NCBI RefSeq assembly: GCF_965227505.1
Contig: NZ_OZ245757.1
Span: 5,208,001-5,272,000 of the forward strand
DNA length: 64,000 nt
Source: Pelagibius sp965227505
GTDB lineage: Bacteria; Pseudomonadota; Alphaproteobacteria; Kiloniellales; Kiloniellaceae
Direction of reading: 5' to 3'
Shown here: in pieces, positions 1-8,575 of the stretch
How positions within the stretch are numbered: the stretch's first letter is position 1
Layout of the letters: every line of letters starts with the position of its first letter
Made by a program: the position numbers and the translations under genes
Notes under the pieces: generated by a model
Database searches by the model: none
The model's input: the letters and a program-made list of their open reading frames with translations, nothing else
What the model was told of the DNA's origin: nothing

Positions 1-668
1 AGCGTGCCCAGCGAGGCCGAAAGCGGCGGCAGGTGATTCTTCTTCTGGGGCTCCACGGGCCTGGAGCGGGCCGCGGGATCTTCGCCCCCGTGACCATTCT
101 CGATCCGGTTCTTGTCGATCAAGCGCTCGGCGAGCGGTCCCCCGATCATCCCGCCGGCAATGAGGCCGAAGGTGGCGAAAGCGATCCCGACTTCCGCGGC
201 GGCGACGAGGCCTGCCTCCTCGGCGACCTGACCCCAGGCAATCGCCGTGCCGTGGCCCCCGGCGAGGGAGACGCTGCCGCCGAAGAGCCCGTAGCCGGGA
301 TGGGCGCCGAAGGCCATGGCGAGCAGCACCCCGGTGGAGTTCTGCAAAATCAGAAGGACCGCCGCCGCGGCCACCAGGATGGCCAGCGCCTTACCGCCCT
401 CCTTCAGGAGCCCGAGCTTTGCCGAGAGGCCGATGGTGGAAAAGAAGATGAGCAGCAGGAGGTCGCGCAGTTCCGTATCGAATTCGACCGTTATGCCAAA
501 GACATAGTAGACGGCCATGACGACTAGGCTGCAGATCAGCCCGCCTGTGACCGCGACAGGAATGCTGTAGCGCCGGAGAAACGGGACTCGCTGTGTGATG
601 AAGCTGCCGAGGAACCAGACGACGACCGCGATGACGACGACGCTCGCCCCGGAGATCGTGTGGACCAT
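1..668 (-). CDS. gltS: Sodium/glutamate symporter GltS, N-terminal part (runs off the window)
   Basis: Reverse-strand frame with no stop down to base 1; the visible 222 residues start at an ATG (666-668) behind a GGGAGAAGG purine stretch. It shows hydrophobic helices near residues 7-22, 36-58 and 95-120, then the GGHGTAIAWG signature at about 137-146, typical of the ESS (GltS) family of Na+-coupled glutamate carriers. A charged loop near residues 180-215 precedes the missing second half. In GltS proteins the two halves are inverted repeats, so roughly half of the protein is present. Inner-membrane location and glutamate uptake are inferred from family. It is co-directional with the next gene (starts at 3435), about 140 bases away, with no clear sign of an operon. 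Confidence 0.85.
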   Translation of the reverse strand, partial: MVHTISGASVVVIAVVVWFLGSFITQRVPFLRRYSIPVAVTGGLICSLVVMAVYYVFGITVEFDTELRDLLLLIFFSTIGLSAKLGLLKEGGKALAILVAAAAVLLILQNSTGVLLAMAFGAHPGYGLFGGSVSLAGGHGTAIAWGQVAEEAGLVAAAEVGIAFATFGLIAGGMIGGPLAERLIDKNRIENGHGGEDPAARSRPVEPQKKNHLPPLSASLGT

Positions 669-810
669 GGCCTTCGCCTTCTCCCGTGGCCGGCCGCGTT
701 GGCCCGCTCGGTGTCGGCGCCGCAGCCAAGGTTGCTGGTCCGGGCTTCATACACGCGATTCTGCCGGCTGGCGAGGCGCCTCCCTGTGACCTTGTGTCCC
801 AAGCGGCTCC

Positions 811-3435
811 TCAGGTCAGCAGGGGATCGGTCATGACCTCGATCAATGCCGGCCCTTTGGCCGCCAGAGCCTCACGCAGGGCCGTATCCAGGTCTTCGGC
901 GCGATCCACGCGATAGCCTTCGCCGCCACAGAGGCGGGCGTAGTCGGCAAAACCGGGGTTCTGCAGGGATGTCTGCCAGACCTTCCACTCGCCGTCGCGC
1001 TGTTCCTTGGAGATCTTGCCCAGTTCGCCGTTGTTCAGCAGCACATGGGTGATGTCCATCCCGTACTTCACTGCGGTGGTGAACTCCCCCATGTACTGCC
1101 CGAAGCCGCCGTCGCCACTGATGGCGACCACCTTGCGCCCGGTGTCTGCCGCCCAGGCGCCCATGGCGGCCGGAAAGCCGAAGCCGATGGACCCGAGATA
1201 GCCCGACATCAGCACCGACTGGGATCGGCATTCGAAGTAACGCCCAAAGGAATAGGTGTTGTTGCCGACATCGACGCTGAGGATGGCATCTTCGGGCACC
1301 GCTTCGGCCAGACTTTCGAAGAGGATGGCCGAATTGACGCCCTGGCCGTTGTCCTTGGCGGCCCGTTCGGCTTTTTCCGCACGCCAGGCTTTCCAGCGGT
1401 CGGCCAGTTCCCTGCGCTGGTCGCTGCAGGCCCGGCTGGCAGGCAGGCCGTCGCGCAGCAGGGCTGCGGTCATGCCGATGTCTCCCCAGATCGGCTCGTC
1501 GACGCCGTGGAACTTGCCCAGGGCCATGCGGTCGAAGTCCACCTGGATGGTCGGCTTGCGGGCGTCGATGCCGGTGTGGTGGGAGAAGGACGCACCGAAC
1601 ACGATCAGAAGGTCGGATTCGTTCATGAACCAGCTCGCCACCGGCGTCCCGCTGCGCCCCAGCACGCCGCCGCCGAGGGGGTGGTGATCGCCGATCAGAC
1701 CCTTGGCCTTGAAGGTGGTGATCACGGGGGCGTTCAAAGCTTCAGCGAGAGCGGTCACCTCGGCAATACCCTCGCGCGCGCCGTAGCCGACGATGACCAA
1801 CGGCCGCTTGGCGCGGGCGATGCGGGCGATGGCGTAATCGACGGACTGCTTGGGCGGCGTGATGGCGGTCGGAGACAGCCGGCCCTCGGGCCGGCCGGGT
1901 CCAGCCTTGCCGGCATCGATGACCTGCACCTCGTCCGGCAGGATAAGATGGGCCACGTCGCGCTCGATCACCGCGTTCTTGACCGCCAGCGAGGCCAGCT
2001 CCGCATGGTCGCTGTCCGGCAGGACCGATTGGCTGAAGCGGGTCACCGCTTCAAAGGCGGAGGAGAGGTCGATGTCCTGGAAGGCGCCGGGGCCCATGAC
2101 CTGGGTCTGCACCTGGCCGGTCAAGGCGATCACCGGCGCCCGGTCGACCTTGGCGTCCCAGAGGCCGGTCAGCAGGTTCGTGGCGCCGGGCCCGGCGATG
2201 GACAGACAGGCCGCCGGCCGGCCGGTCGCCTTGGCATAGCCGGAGCAGGCGAAGGCCGCCGCGCCTTCGTGGCGGATACCGAAGAAGCGCATCCTGCCGC
2301 GGCCCTCCTGAATGCGCAGGGCCTCTGCCATGCCGAGGTTCGAATGGCCGACCATGCCGAAGACCGTGTCGATGCCCCACTCAGCCAGGGTCTCCGCGAT
2401 CACGTGGCTGACGGTCCAGTCGGAGCGCTTGGGCTTCGGCAGGGCGATCTCCACCTTGCCGTCTTCTTCGCGCACCTTCAGGGTTTCGACGCTGTGCTCA
2501 TTGCCGCGGCCCTTGCCGGTCTTGAGGTCGAAGTCGTAGCCGTGCCAGGGGCAGCGCAGGGCGCCGTCACAGAGGTTGCCTTCCCCCAGCGGGCCGCCCT
2601 GGTGCGGGCAGCGCCCGTCGAGCGCGCGCAGTTCCCCGTCCAGGCGGGTGAGGGCGACCTGCTTTTCGCCCACCGTCAGCGCACTTACCTTGCCCTCGGC
2701 AAAGTCCTCGGAGGTGCCGACGGCGACCCAGGCCTCCTCGCCGGCCTCGCCGGCGCGGGCGGCCTTGGAGATGGTCAGCGCCTCATCGTCGTGGAAGCCA
2801 GCGTACCAGTGGCTGCCGTCGCAGAAGGGCTTGTTGCGCGAATGGCCGCAGCGACAGAGCACATAGTGTTCACGGCTGGCGCCCTCTCCGAAGGCGACGC
2901 CTTTCAGTTCCACGCCGCCGCGTACGTAGTAGGGGCCGTCTCGGGAGATCTGGACCTCCGCGTCCTCGTGGAAGTCGGTCTGGGCCGCCCCGTCCTCCAG
3001 ATAGCTGAGCGCGCCGGAAGGGCACTTGCGGATGGTATCGATGATCTCATCCTTGGCTGCCCCATCGGGATCGATCCAGGGTTCGACAGCCGAACGCCAG
3101 ACCGAGGGCAGACCGGAGGTGCAATACCCGGCATGGGAACAAACACCGCGGTTGTCGAGGACGGTGATCTCCCGGCCCTCGTAGCGGTCGAGCCGGTCGG
3201 GCATACGCTCGTCGTCCTTGGCATCGGTGAAACCGACCTGGCTGTGGGTGCCGTCGCAGAAGGGTTTGTTCTTGGAGGCCCCACAGCGGCAGAGGAAAAC
3301 GGTTTTCTTGGCGGAGATCGCTTCGCCGCGCGAGTTGAAAAAGGCAGTCAGTCCGGTGACCTTCAGCGGGCCGTCCTGTTCGACTTCGACAGTGACCTGA
3401 GGATTGCCGCTGTTGCCCGCTTCGTTCTCAGCCAT
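811..3435 (-). CDS. Five-module fusion: CDGSH / Fer4-like / CDGSH / Rieske / ThDP-dependent enzyme
   Basis: An uninterrupted 874-residue protein with, in order: a CDGSH Fe-S motif (C49, C51, C60, H64); a divergent Fer4_19-like region (C99, C105, C138-P); a second CDGSH motif (C194, C196, C205, H209); a Rieske [2Fe-2S] motif (C276-P-H278 and C295-P-W-H298); and from about residue 340 a full ThDP enzyme of the acetolactate synthase/pyruvate oxidase superfamily. The ThDP part has the activating Glu in RHEGAAA (E390) and a C-terminal GDGG...NN cofactor motif. ThDP enzymes of this class cleave or join 2-oxo acids. The N-terminal Fe-S modules look like a built-in electron acceptor chain, so an oxidative decarboxylase is a reasonable inference; the substrate is unknown. 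No signal peptide, so cytoplasmic. The ATG has an AGGAG site upstream. Confidence 0.85.
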   Translation of the reverse strand: MAENEAGNSGNPQVTVEVEQDGPLKVTGLTAFFNSRGEAISAKKTVFLCRCGASKNKPFCDGTHSQVGFTDAKDDERMPDRLDRYEGREITVLDNRGVCSHAGYCTSGLPSVWRSAVEPWIDPDGAAKDEIIDTIRKCPSGALSYLEDGAAQTDFHEDAEVQISRDGPYYVRGGVELKGVAFGEGASREHYVLCRCGHSRNKPFCDGSHWYAGFHDDEALTISKAARAGEAGEEAWVAVGTSEDFAEGKVSALTVGEKQVALTRLDGELRALDGRCPHQGGPLGEGNLCDGALRCPWHGYDFDLKTGKGRGNEHSVETLKVREEDGKVEIALPKPKRSDWTVSHVIAETLAEWGIDTVFGMVGHSNLGMAEALRIQEGRGRMRFFGIRHEGAAAFACSGYAKATGRPAACLSIAGPGATNLLTGLWDAKVDRAPVIALTGQVQTQVMGPGAFQDIDLSSAFEAVTRFSQSVLPDSDHAELASLAVKNAVIERDVAHLILPDEVQVIDAGKAGPGRPEGRLSPTAITPPKQSVDYAIARIARAKRPLVIVGYGAREGIAEVTALAEALNAPVITTFKAKGLIGDHHPLGGGVLGRSGTPVASWFMNESDLLIVFGASFSHHTGIDARKPTIQVDFDRMALGKFHGVDEPIWGDIGMTAALLRDGLPASRACSDQRRELADRWKAWRAEKAERAAKDNGQGVNSAILFESLAEAVPEDAILSVDVGNNTYSFGRYFECRSQSVLMSGYLGSIGFGFPAAMGAWAADTGRKVVAISGDGGFGQYMGEFTTAVKYGMDITHVLLNNGELGKISKEQRDGEWKVWQTSLQNPGFADYARLCGGEGYRVDRAEDLDTALREALAAKGPALIEVMTDPLLT

Positions 3436-3624
3436 GACCTGTTCTCCTGTCCGTCCTTGAAAACTGCAACCGACGTTACCTTCTGGGCATCAGACCCCGT
3501 GGTGGGTCCGCGGCCAAACACGCTGCGACGCCATGCTAGTGAAGCCGCCGCGTCTTCACGAGCGCGACTTTGTGACAAAGCCACTTTGCCTGGTGGGATG
3601 AACCGCAGACGTTGGAGAGCGGTC

Positions 3625-4905
3625 TCATGACTGGCTGACTGTTCCGGCAGAGGCGTCGTGGCGCGTGGGCATCTCGCCGACCGGCTTGTTCTCCGGGCAC
3701 TCGCCCATGCGCTCTGCCAAAGCACCATAGGCCCGTGCGGTCGGGGCCGCCGAGACGCCGTGAAGAACGATGCTGAACGCGACCGTGCAGATGACGACCA
3801 ACAGGATGGGCTCCTGCGCAGGGATGGCGCTTTGTTCCAGCACCAGGAGGGCGAAGAGGAAGGATGCCAACCCTCTGGGACCGAACCAGCCGAGAAACCC
3901 CACCGTTGCCAGGCTCACCTTCGCTCCGATCAAGGACAGCGCAACCGGCACCATGCGGATCACCGTCAAGCTGAGGACGGCATAGAGCGCGTGCGTCCAG
4001 GTGACGTGGTGCAGGGCTTCGGGAAGGAAGGCTGCACCGAAAATCATGAAAGTCAGCAACACCAGCAACTGGCCTTCCGCCTCCGCGAACTCGAAGATGA
4101 AGGTGCAGCGCCCGCGCACGTGGTTGCCGAAGACAATCCCGGCGGTGAAGGCCGCGATGAAGCCGTTGCCCCCAATCACCTCGGCGCCCGCGAAGGCCAG
4201 CAGGGCAAGGCCGAGAATGGCGGCTCCCTCGAAGCTTTCGGACATCAGGTCGGTGGCGACCGCGCGGTCGATCAGCCTTGCGCCCAGGGCGCCGATCGCG
4301 ATGCCGGCCAGCGGCCCCAGAATGATCTGTTTCAGGCCGAAGGCGATCCAGTTTTCCTCGCCGGCCGCCCCGGGTGCCAGGCTGGCGAGGCTCGCAAACA
4401 GCAGGACCAGCGGCAGGGCGATCCCGTCGTTGAGCCCGCTTTCCACGTTGAGGGCCTGCCGGATCCGCACGGGGACGCGGCGGTTCGAGACCACGGCCTG
4501 CCCGAGCGCGGCGTCGGTCGGTGCCAGGATGGCCGCCAGGAGCGCCGCTTCCCAGAGCGAGAAGCCGAAGGGGAGCAGAAGGGCAAGGGCGGCGCCCAGA
4601 GCCACCGTGAGCGGCATCCCGACGACAAGCATGCGCAAAGGCAGGTTGTGATCGCGCCGCACCTGGCGCAGGTCGATCCGCGCGGCATCGGAAAACAGGA
4701 CCAGAATGAGGGTGAGCTCCGCGAGGCCGTGCACGATGCTGTGATCGATGGCGAGATCCGCCAGACCCAGCCCGCCTTCGCCAATCAGCAGGCCAAAGCC
4801 TGCGAAGACCATCGGGGCGGTGACGATTCCCGCCTGGACGCGGTTGGAGATCAAACTGAAGGTGATGACCCCGGCGGCGATCACCACAAAGCCCAAGGTG
4901 TCCAC
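3625..4905 (-). CDS. Na+/H+ antiporter, NhaP/CPA1 type
   Basis: A 426-residue polytopic membrane protein of the Na+/H+ exchanger family. I chose the GTG start at 4903-4905 because AAAGAGGGGG lies just upstream; the open frame continues to 5328, but that extension is Arg/Pro-rich, non-hydrophobic and antisense to the SDR gene. The segments APTDAALGQAV and NVESGLNDGIALP are the characteristic transport-core motifs (the ND pair is in helix 5/6 in this family), and a GWFGPRGLAS motif appears near the C-terminus. It should exchange cytoplasmic Na+ (or K+) for protons at the inner membrane, fitting the osmolyte genes nearby. Ion selectivity cannot be read from sequence. Confidence 0.85.
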   Translation of the reverse strand: MDTLGFVVIAAGVITFSLISNRVQAGIVTAPMVFAGFGLLIGEGGLGLADLAIDHSIVHGLAELTLILVLFSDAARIDLRQVRRDHNLPLRMLVVGMPLTVALGAALALLLPFGFSLWEAALLAAILAPTDAALGQAVVSNRRVPVRIRQALNVESGLNDGIALPLVLLFASLASLAPGAAGEENWIAFGLKQIILGPLAGIAIGALGARLIDRAVATDLMSESFEGAAILGLALLAFAGAEVIGGNGFIAAFTAGIVFGNHVRGRCTFIFEFAEAEGQLLVLLTFMIFGAAFLPEALHHVTWTHALYAVLSLTVIRMVPVALSLIGAKVSLATVGFLGWFGPRGLASFLFALLVLEQSAIPAQEPILLVVICTVAFSIVLHGVSAAPTARAYGALAERMGECPENKPVGEMPTRHDASAGTVSQS

Positions 4906-5069
4906 GACATCCCCCTCTTTCCGTCCGATCGCGGGGCCGGGAACGCCGCGCAGGTCCGGAGTTCCGGCCCGGGGGGAGACACTAGCAGACTCCCGCCGGG
5001 CCGAACCACGCATCACCGATGCCGGAGCGCCTGCAGGGGTTACGCGGAGGACGGGGGAGGGGCTTCGCC

Positions 5070-5831
5070 TCAGGTGAGACCGACCAGACGGCGGCCTTCC
5101 TCGGTCTTCAGGGAGAAGTCGGTGCCGGCATAGGCGGCGCCGGCATCGCTGCAGAGCCAGACGACCGCCTCGGCCGCCCAGTCCGCCGGAATATGCACGG
5201 AGGGATCGAGCTGGCTGACCGGATTGATACCGGAGGCCTTGATGGCGATCTGCATATCGGTCGCAACGGTGCCCGGGCTCAGGCCGACAACCCGGATGCC
5301 TTGGTCGCCGTACTCCTTGTCGGCGCAACGGGTCAGGGCGAGGGCGGCGGCCTTGGAGGAGCAGTAGTGGCTCCAGCCCTCCAGCGCCGAGGTCGCGGCG
5401 CCGGAGCTGATGTTGACGACGATGCCGGATCCCTGGGACAGCATGACCGGAAGGGCTGCCCGCAGGCCGTGGTAGACGCCCTTGTAGTTCACGTCTGCGA
5501 CCTTGGCCCAGTCCTCGGGATCGGACTCCGCAAGGCGGCTGATCGGATCGATCAGCCCGGCGTTGTTGACCAGGATGTCGAGCCGCCCGAAGCGCTCCAC
5601 GCAGAGGTCCACCGCGGCGCTGACATCCTCGTAGCGGCTGACGTCGCAGGTCTTGGCATCCGCTGCGCCCCCTGCGGCGCGGATCTCTCCGGCCAGGCGG
5701 TCGATCGCGTCACCGCTGCGGGCGGTCAGGAGTACGGCGGCGCCGCAGTCGGCAAGTTTGCGCGCGCTGGCAGCACCAATTCCGCGGCTGGCGCCGGTCA
5801 CCAGTGCCACCTTTCCGGTCAGATCGATCAT
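5070..5831 (-). CDS. SDR-family NAD(P)-dependent oxidoreductase
   Basis: A 253-residue classical short-chain dehydrogenase. The Rossmann motif TGASRGIG is at residues 12-19, NNAG at 89-92, the catalytic Ser in NISSGAA at about 142, and YxxxK as Y156/K160. Substrate unknown. The ATG at 5831 is preferred over one 21 bases upstream because GAGGAG sits about 8 bases before it. It is divergent from a LysR gene starting at 5993, with a 161-base region between that probably carries both promoters, so LysR control is likely. The A-G-rich dinucleotide motif does not decide between NADH and NADPH. The C-terminal segment ends FSLKTEEGRRLVG-like, without a known targeting signal. Confidence 0.88.
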   Translation of the reverse strand: MIDLTGKVALVTGASRGIGAASARKLADCGAAVLLTARSGDAIDRLAGEIRAAGGAADAKTCDVSRYEDVSAAVDLCVERFGRLDILVNNAGLIDPISRLAESDPEDWAKVADVNYKGVYHGLRAALPVMLSQGSGIVVNISSGAATSALEGWSHYCSSKAAALALTRCADKEYGDQGIRVVGLSPGTVATDMQIAIKASGINPVSQLDPSVHIPADWAAEAVVWLCSDAGAAYAGTDFSLKTEEGRRLVGLT

Positions 5832-5992
5832 CGCAGAGGTCTCCTCGTACATCTGTGCTGTTCAACATCTTGCAGCGATGGGCCCGCATCCTGCCGTGCC
5901 AGGGGGCCATCAGCGTCGAGCAGCAGGCTATTGCGAAATCTCTGAACATTAAATAGCCTTGTCTACATCTGACTCATGCGATATCAGCACGA

Positions 5993-6898
5993 ATGAACAT
6001 AGAGAGCCTGCGCTTGCTGGTCGACGTGGGGCATCGCCTCAGTTTCGCGGCTGTGGCCAAGGACCGCGGCGTCGATCCGTCTTCCGTGTCCCGCGCCGTC
6101 GGGCTGCTGGAGGACGACCTCGGCATTCGCCTGTTCCAGCGTACGACCCGCCGCATGAGCCTGACGGAGGGCGGCGCGGTCTTTCTCCGGCAGCTCTCTG
6201 CGATCCTCGATCAGCTCGACGAAGCGCGGGAGGAGGCCCGCGCGGTCAGCGCGGCGCCGTCCGGCACCCTGCGCATGACCGCCTCGATCGCCTTCGGCGA
6301 AAGGGTCGTCATGCCGCTGGTCCCGGCCTTCCGTGCCGCCTATCCGGGCGTCCGCCTGGAACTGGTCCTCTCCGACGCCAACGTCGATCTGGTGGCCGAG
6401 GGCATCGATCTGGCGGTGCGCCTGGGCCCCGAGGTTTCCGGCGATGTGGTTTCCGCCAAGTTCCTCGACACCCGCTACCGGGTCTGTGCGGCGCCGCAAT
6501 ACCTGGCGCGCGCAGCCAAGCTGCAACGCCCGGAAGGGCTGGAGAATCATCGCTGCGTGCTTTTCACGCTGCCGGGCTTTCGCTCCGCCTGGCGCTTTCG
6601 CGACCGGCGCGGCACGATCACCGAGGTGCCCGTGGCCGGTGACCTGGCCGTGTCGTCGGCGCTCAGCCTGCGCTCTGCGGTGATTGCCGGGGCGGGGCCG
6701 GGCCTTCTGGCCGACTGGCTCATCGACGATGATCTTGCCGCCGGCCGTCTGGTCCAGCTCTTTCCCGGCTACGAGGTCACGGCCACCACCTTCGACACGG
6801 CGGCCTGGTTTGTCTATCCGAGCCGCGCCTACCTGCCGCGCAAGGTGCGGGTGATGATCGACTTCCTGCGGGCCGAAGTGAAGAACGCCGGCCGCTAG
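5993..6898 (+). CDS. LysR-family transcriptional regulator
   Basis: 301 residues with an N-terminal winged HTH (SFAAVAKDRGVDPSSVSRAV at about 17-36) and a LysR effector-binding domain containing DLAVRLGP, as in many LTTRs of the DsdC/PecT-like group. It is divergent from the SDR gene at 5070-5831, the standard arrangement for a LysR regulator and its target. Its stop codon overlaps that of the convergent choline sulfatase gene: both TAG stops are read from the palindrome CTAG at 6895-6898. The inducer is unknown. The ATG start at 5993 gives the usual LysR N-terminus (MNIESLRLLVDV). Confidence 0.9.
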   Translation: MNIESLRLLVDVGHRLSFAAVAKDRGVDPSSVSRAVGLLEDDLGIRLFQRTTRRMSLTEGGAVFLRQLSAILDQLDEAREEARAVSAAPSGTLRMTASIAFGERVVMPLVPAFRAAYPGVRLELVLSDANVDLVAEGIDLAVRLGPEVSGDVVSAKFLDTRYRVCAAPQYLARAAKLQRPEGLENHRCVLFTLPGFRSAWRFRDRRGTITEVPVAGDLAVSSALSLRSAVIAGAGPGLLADWLIDDDLAAGRLVQLFPGYEVTATTFDTAAWFVYPSRAYLPRKVRVMIDFLRAEVKNAGR

Positions 6899-8406
6899 GG
6901 AAAGCGCGCCTCTTCCTCAACGACATTGAGATCCATGTGGTTGCGCATATAGCGCTCCGCAGCTTGCGCGTCAGGCGCATGGTCCCAGGGGTGGTAACGG
7001 CCCCGGCGCAGGGCCTCGTAGACGATCCAGCGGTTGGCCTGGCTGCGCCGCACCGCCGTATCGAAGGCCTCCAGGTCCCAGTACGCGTCCACCTTGTCCA
7101 GGAAGCCGTGGACCCGCACCGCTGCGGCCGGATCCTCCGCCAGATTCTGCCGTTCCAGGGGGTCGGCCTCCAGATCGAAAAGCTGCGGCGGATCGAGCAG
7201 GCAGTGGTTGAACTTGAAACGGCCCTCGCGGATCGAGACGAGGGGCGCCTCGGAGCCCTCGGCGGCGTATTCCATCAGCACCGGTGCGCGCAGCGCCCGC
7301 TCGCCGGAGATGATCGGCAGCAGTGAATGCCCATCGAGCTCCTGGCCTTCGGCCTGCAGGCCGATCCCCGCCATCGCCGCCAGGGTCGGCGCGATATCGA
7401 GCGCGGAGACCGGCGTATCGATTGTCCGGGGGAGCAGATCGGGCCCGGCGATCATCAGGGGAATGCGGGCCGATCCTTCGAAAAAGCTCATTTTGAACCA
7501 CAAGCCGCGCTCGCCCAGCATGTCGCCGTGGTCGGAGCAGAACAGCACCACCGTGTTTTCGCTCTGACCGCAGGCGTCCAGCGCCGCCAGCAACCGCCCG
7601 ATCTTGTCGTCGAGGTAGGAGATGTTGGCGAAATAGGCCCGCCGCGCCGCGCGGACATGCTCTGGCGTGACCGCGTAGTTTCGATGATCCAGCGCTTCCA
7701 GCAGCCGGCGGCTGTGCGGGTCGTGATCGCTGAAGTCCAGCGCGGATGTCTCCGGCGACAAGGCCGCGCAGTCTTCGTAGAGGTCCCAGTATTGCTGCCG
7801 GGCCACATAAGGATCGTGGGGGTGGGTGAAGCTCACGCAGAGGCACCAGGGTGTCTCCGCTGCGCCGCGGGCGAGGCGGTAGAGCTCGCTTTCGCCATGG
7901 AAAGCCGTTTCGTCGTCGAACTCCAGCTGGTTGGTGATGGCGGCGACGCCTGCGCCGGTGACGGAGCCCAGGTTGTGATACCACCAATCGATCCGCTCCC
8001 CGGGCTTGCGGTAGTCCGGCGTCCAGCCGAAGTCGGCGGGATAGATGTCGGTGGTGAGGCGCCGCTCGAAGCCGTGCAACTGGTCGGGTCCGACGAAGTG
8101 CATCTTGCCACTGAGCGCCGTGCGGTAGCCGGCGCGCCGCAGGTGGTGGGCGAAGGTGGGCAGGCTCGCCGCGAACTCGGCCGCGTTGTCATAGACCCCG
8201 GTCTTCGACGGCAGCAGCCCGGTCATGAAGGACGCGCGCGCCGGCAGGCAAAGGGGGCTCGGCGTGTAGCAGCTGGAAAAGCGCAGGGCGCGCGCCGCCA
8301 GGGCCTTCAGATGCGGCGTGTGCAGAAACGCGGCGGGACCGTCCGGACAGAGCGTTCCCGCCATCTGGTCGACCATCAGGATCAGAAAGTTGGGCCGCCG
8401 GCTCAT
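6895..8406 (-). CDS. betC: Choline sulfatase
   Basis: A 503-residue type I sulfatase. The formylglycine-forming motif CLPAR is at residues 53-57 in the context SPLCLPARASFMTG, with the metal-binding Asp of LMVDQMAG at 13 and later SDHGDMLGERG. The N-terminal MVDQMAGTL and CLPAR context closely resemble BetC, which hydrolyses choline-O-sulfate to choline and sulfate in the cytoplasm. I place the start at 8406 (MSRRPNF), behind AAGGAGAC; an ATG 24 bases upstream has no such site. No betA/betB/betI is visible in the window, so the choline produced must be handled elsewhere. The 169-base gap to the divergent LysR gene (8576) holds the CCTTAA/TTAAGG motif. Confidence 0.88.
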   Translation of the reverse strand: MSRRPNFLILMVDQMAGTLCPDGPAAFLHTPHLKALAARALRFSSCYTPSPLCLPARASFMTGLLPSKTGVYDNAAEFAASLPTFAHHLRRAGYRTALSGKMHFVGPDQLHGFERRLTTDIYPADFGWTPDYRKPGERIDWWYHNLGSVTGAGVAAITNQLEFDDETAFHGESELYRLARGAAETPWCLCVSFTHPHDPYVARQQYWDLYEDCAALSPETSALDFSDHDPHSRRLLEALDHRNYAVTPEHVRAARRAYFANISYLDDKIGRLLAALDACGQSENTVVLFCSDHGDMLGERGLWFKMSFFEGSARIPLMIAGPDLLPRTIDTPVSALDIAPTLAAMAGIGLQAEGQELDGHSLLPIISGERALRAPVLMEYAAEGSEAPLVSIREGRFKFNHCLLDPPQLFDLEADPLERQNLAEDPAAAVRVHGFLDKVDAYWDLEAFDTAVRRSQANRWIVYEALRRGRYHPWDHAPDAQAAERYMRNHMDLNVVEEEARFP

Positions 8407-8512
8407 TGCACTGTCTCCTTGTCCATTCACTCCCGAGACTCATGGCTAGCCTGAGAGCCGCCGCACTGCTGACGAAATCGCGACCCGGGACTGGCGCAAA
8501 GCGTCGGCAGTA

Positions 8513-8562
8513 CCTTAAACTTAAGGGAATTTGACGTTGATCGTAAGATGAAGCGAATTCGA
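8513..8562 (+). promoter_or_regulatory. Candidate LysR operator between betC and its divergent regulator
   Basis: The perfect inverted repeat CCTTAA-AC-TTAAGG (8513-8526) continues into TTAAGGGAATTTGA (8521-8534), followed by the related GCGAATTCGA (8553-8562). The same TTAAGGGAATTCGA occurs once more at 11194-11207. Its position in the divergent promoter region suits an autoregulating LysR protein. Binding is inference. Confidence 0.45.
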
Positions 8563-8575
8563 CAGGGGAGGCGGT

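Noticed and set aside
1045..3630. Long + strand open frame (861 codons) opposite the five-module fusion gene
   Set aside because: Translation is Gly/Arg/His-rich without any recognisable domain; it is the antisense shadow of a GC-rich gene with clear Fe-S and ThDP motifs.
3658..5133. + strand open frame opposite the antiporter
   Set aside because: Low-complexity Gln/Arg/Asp translation; the - strand encodes an obvious membrane antiporter.
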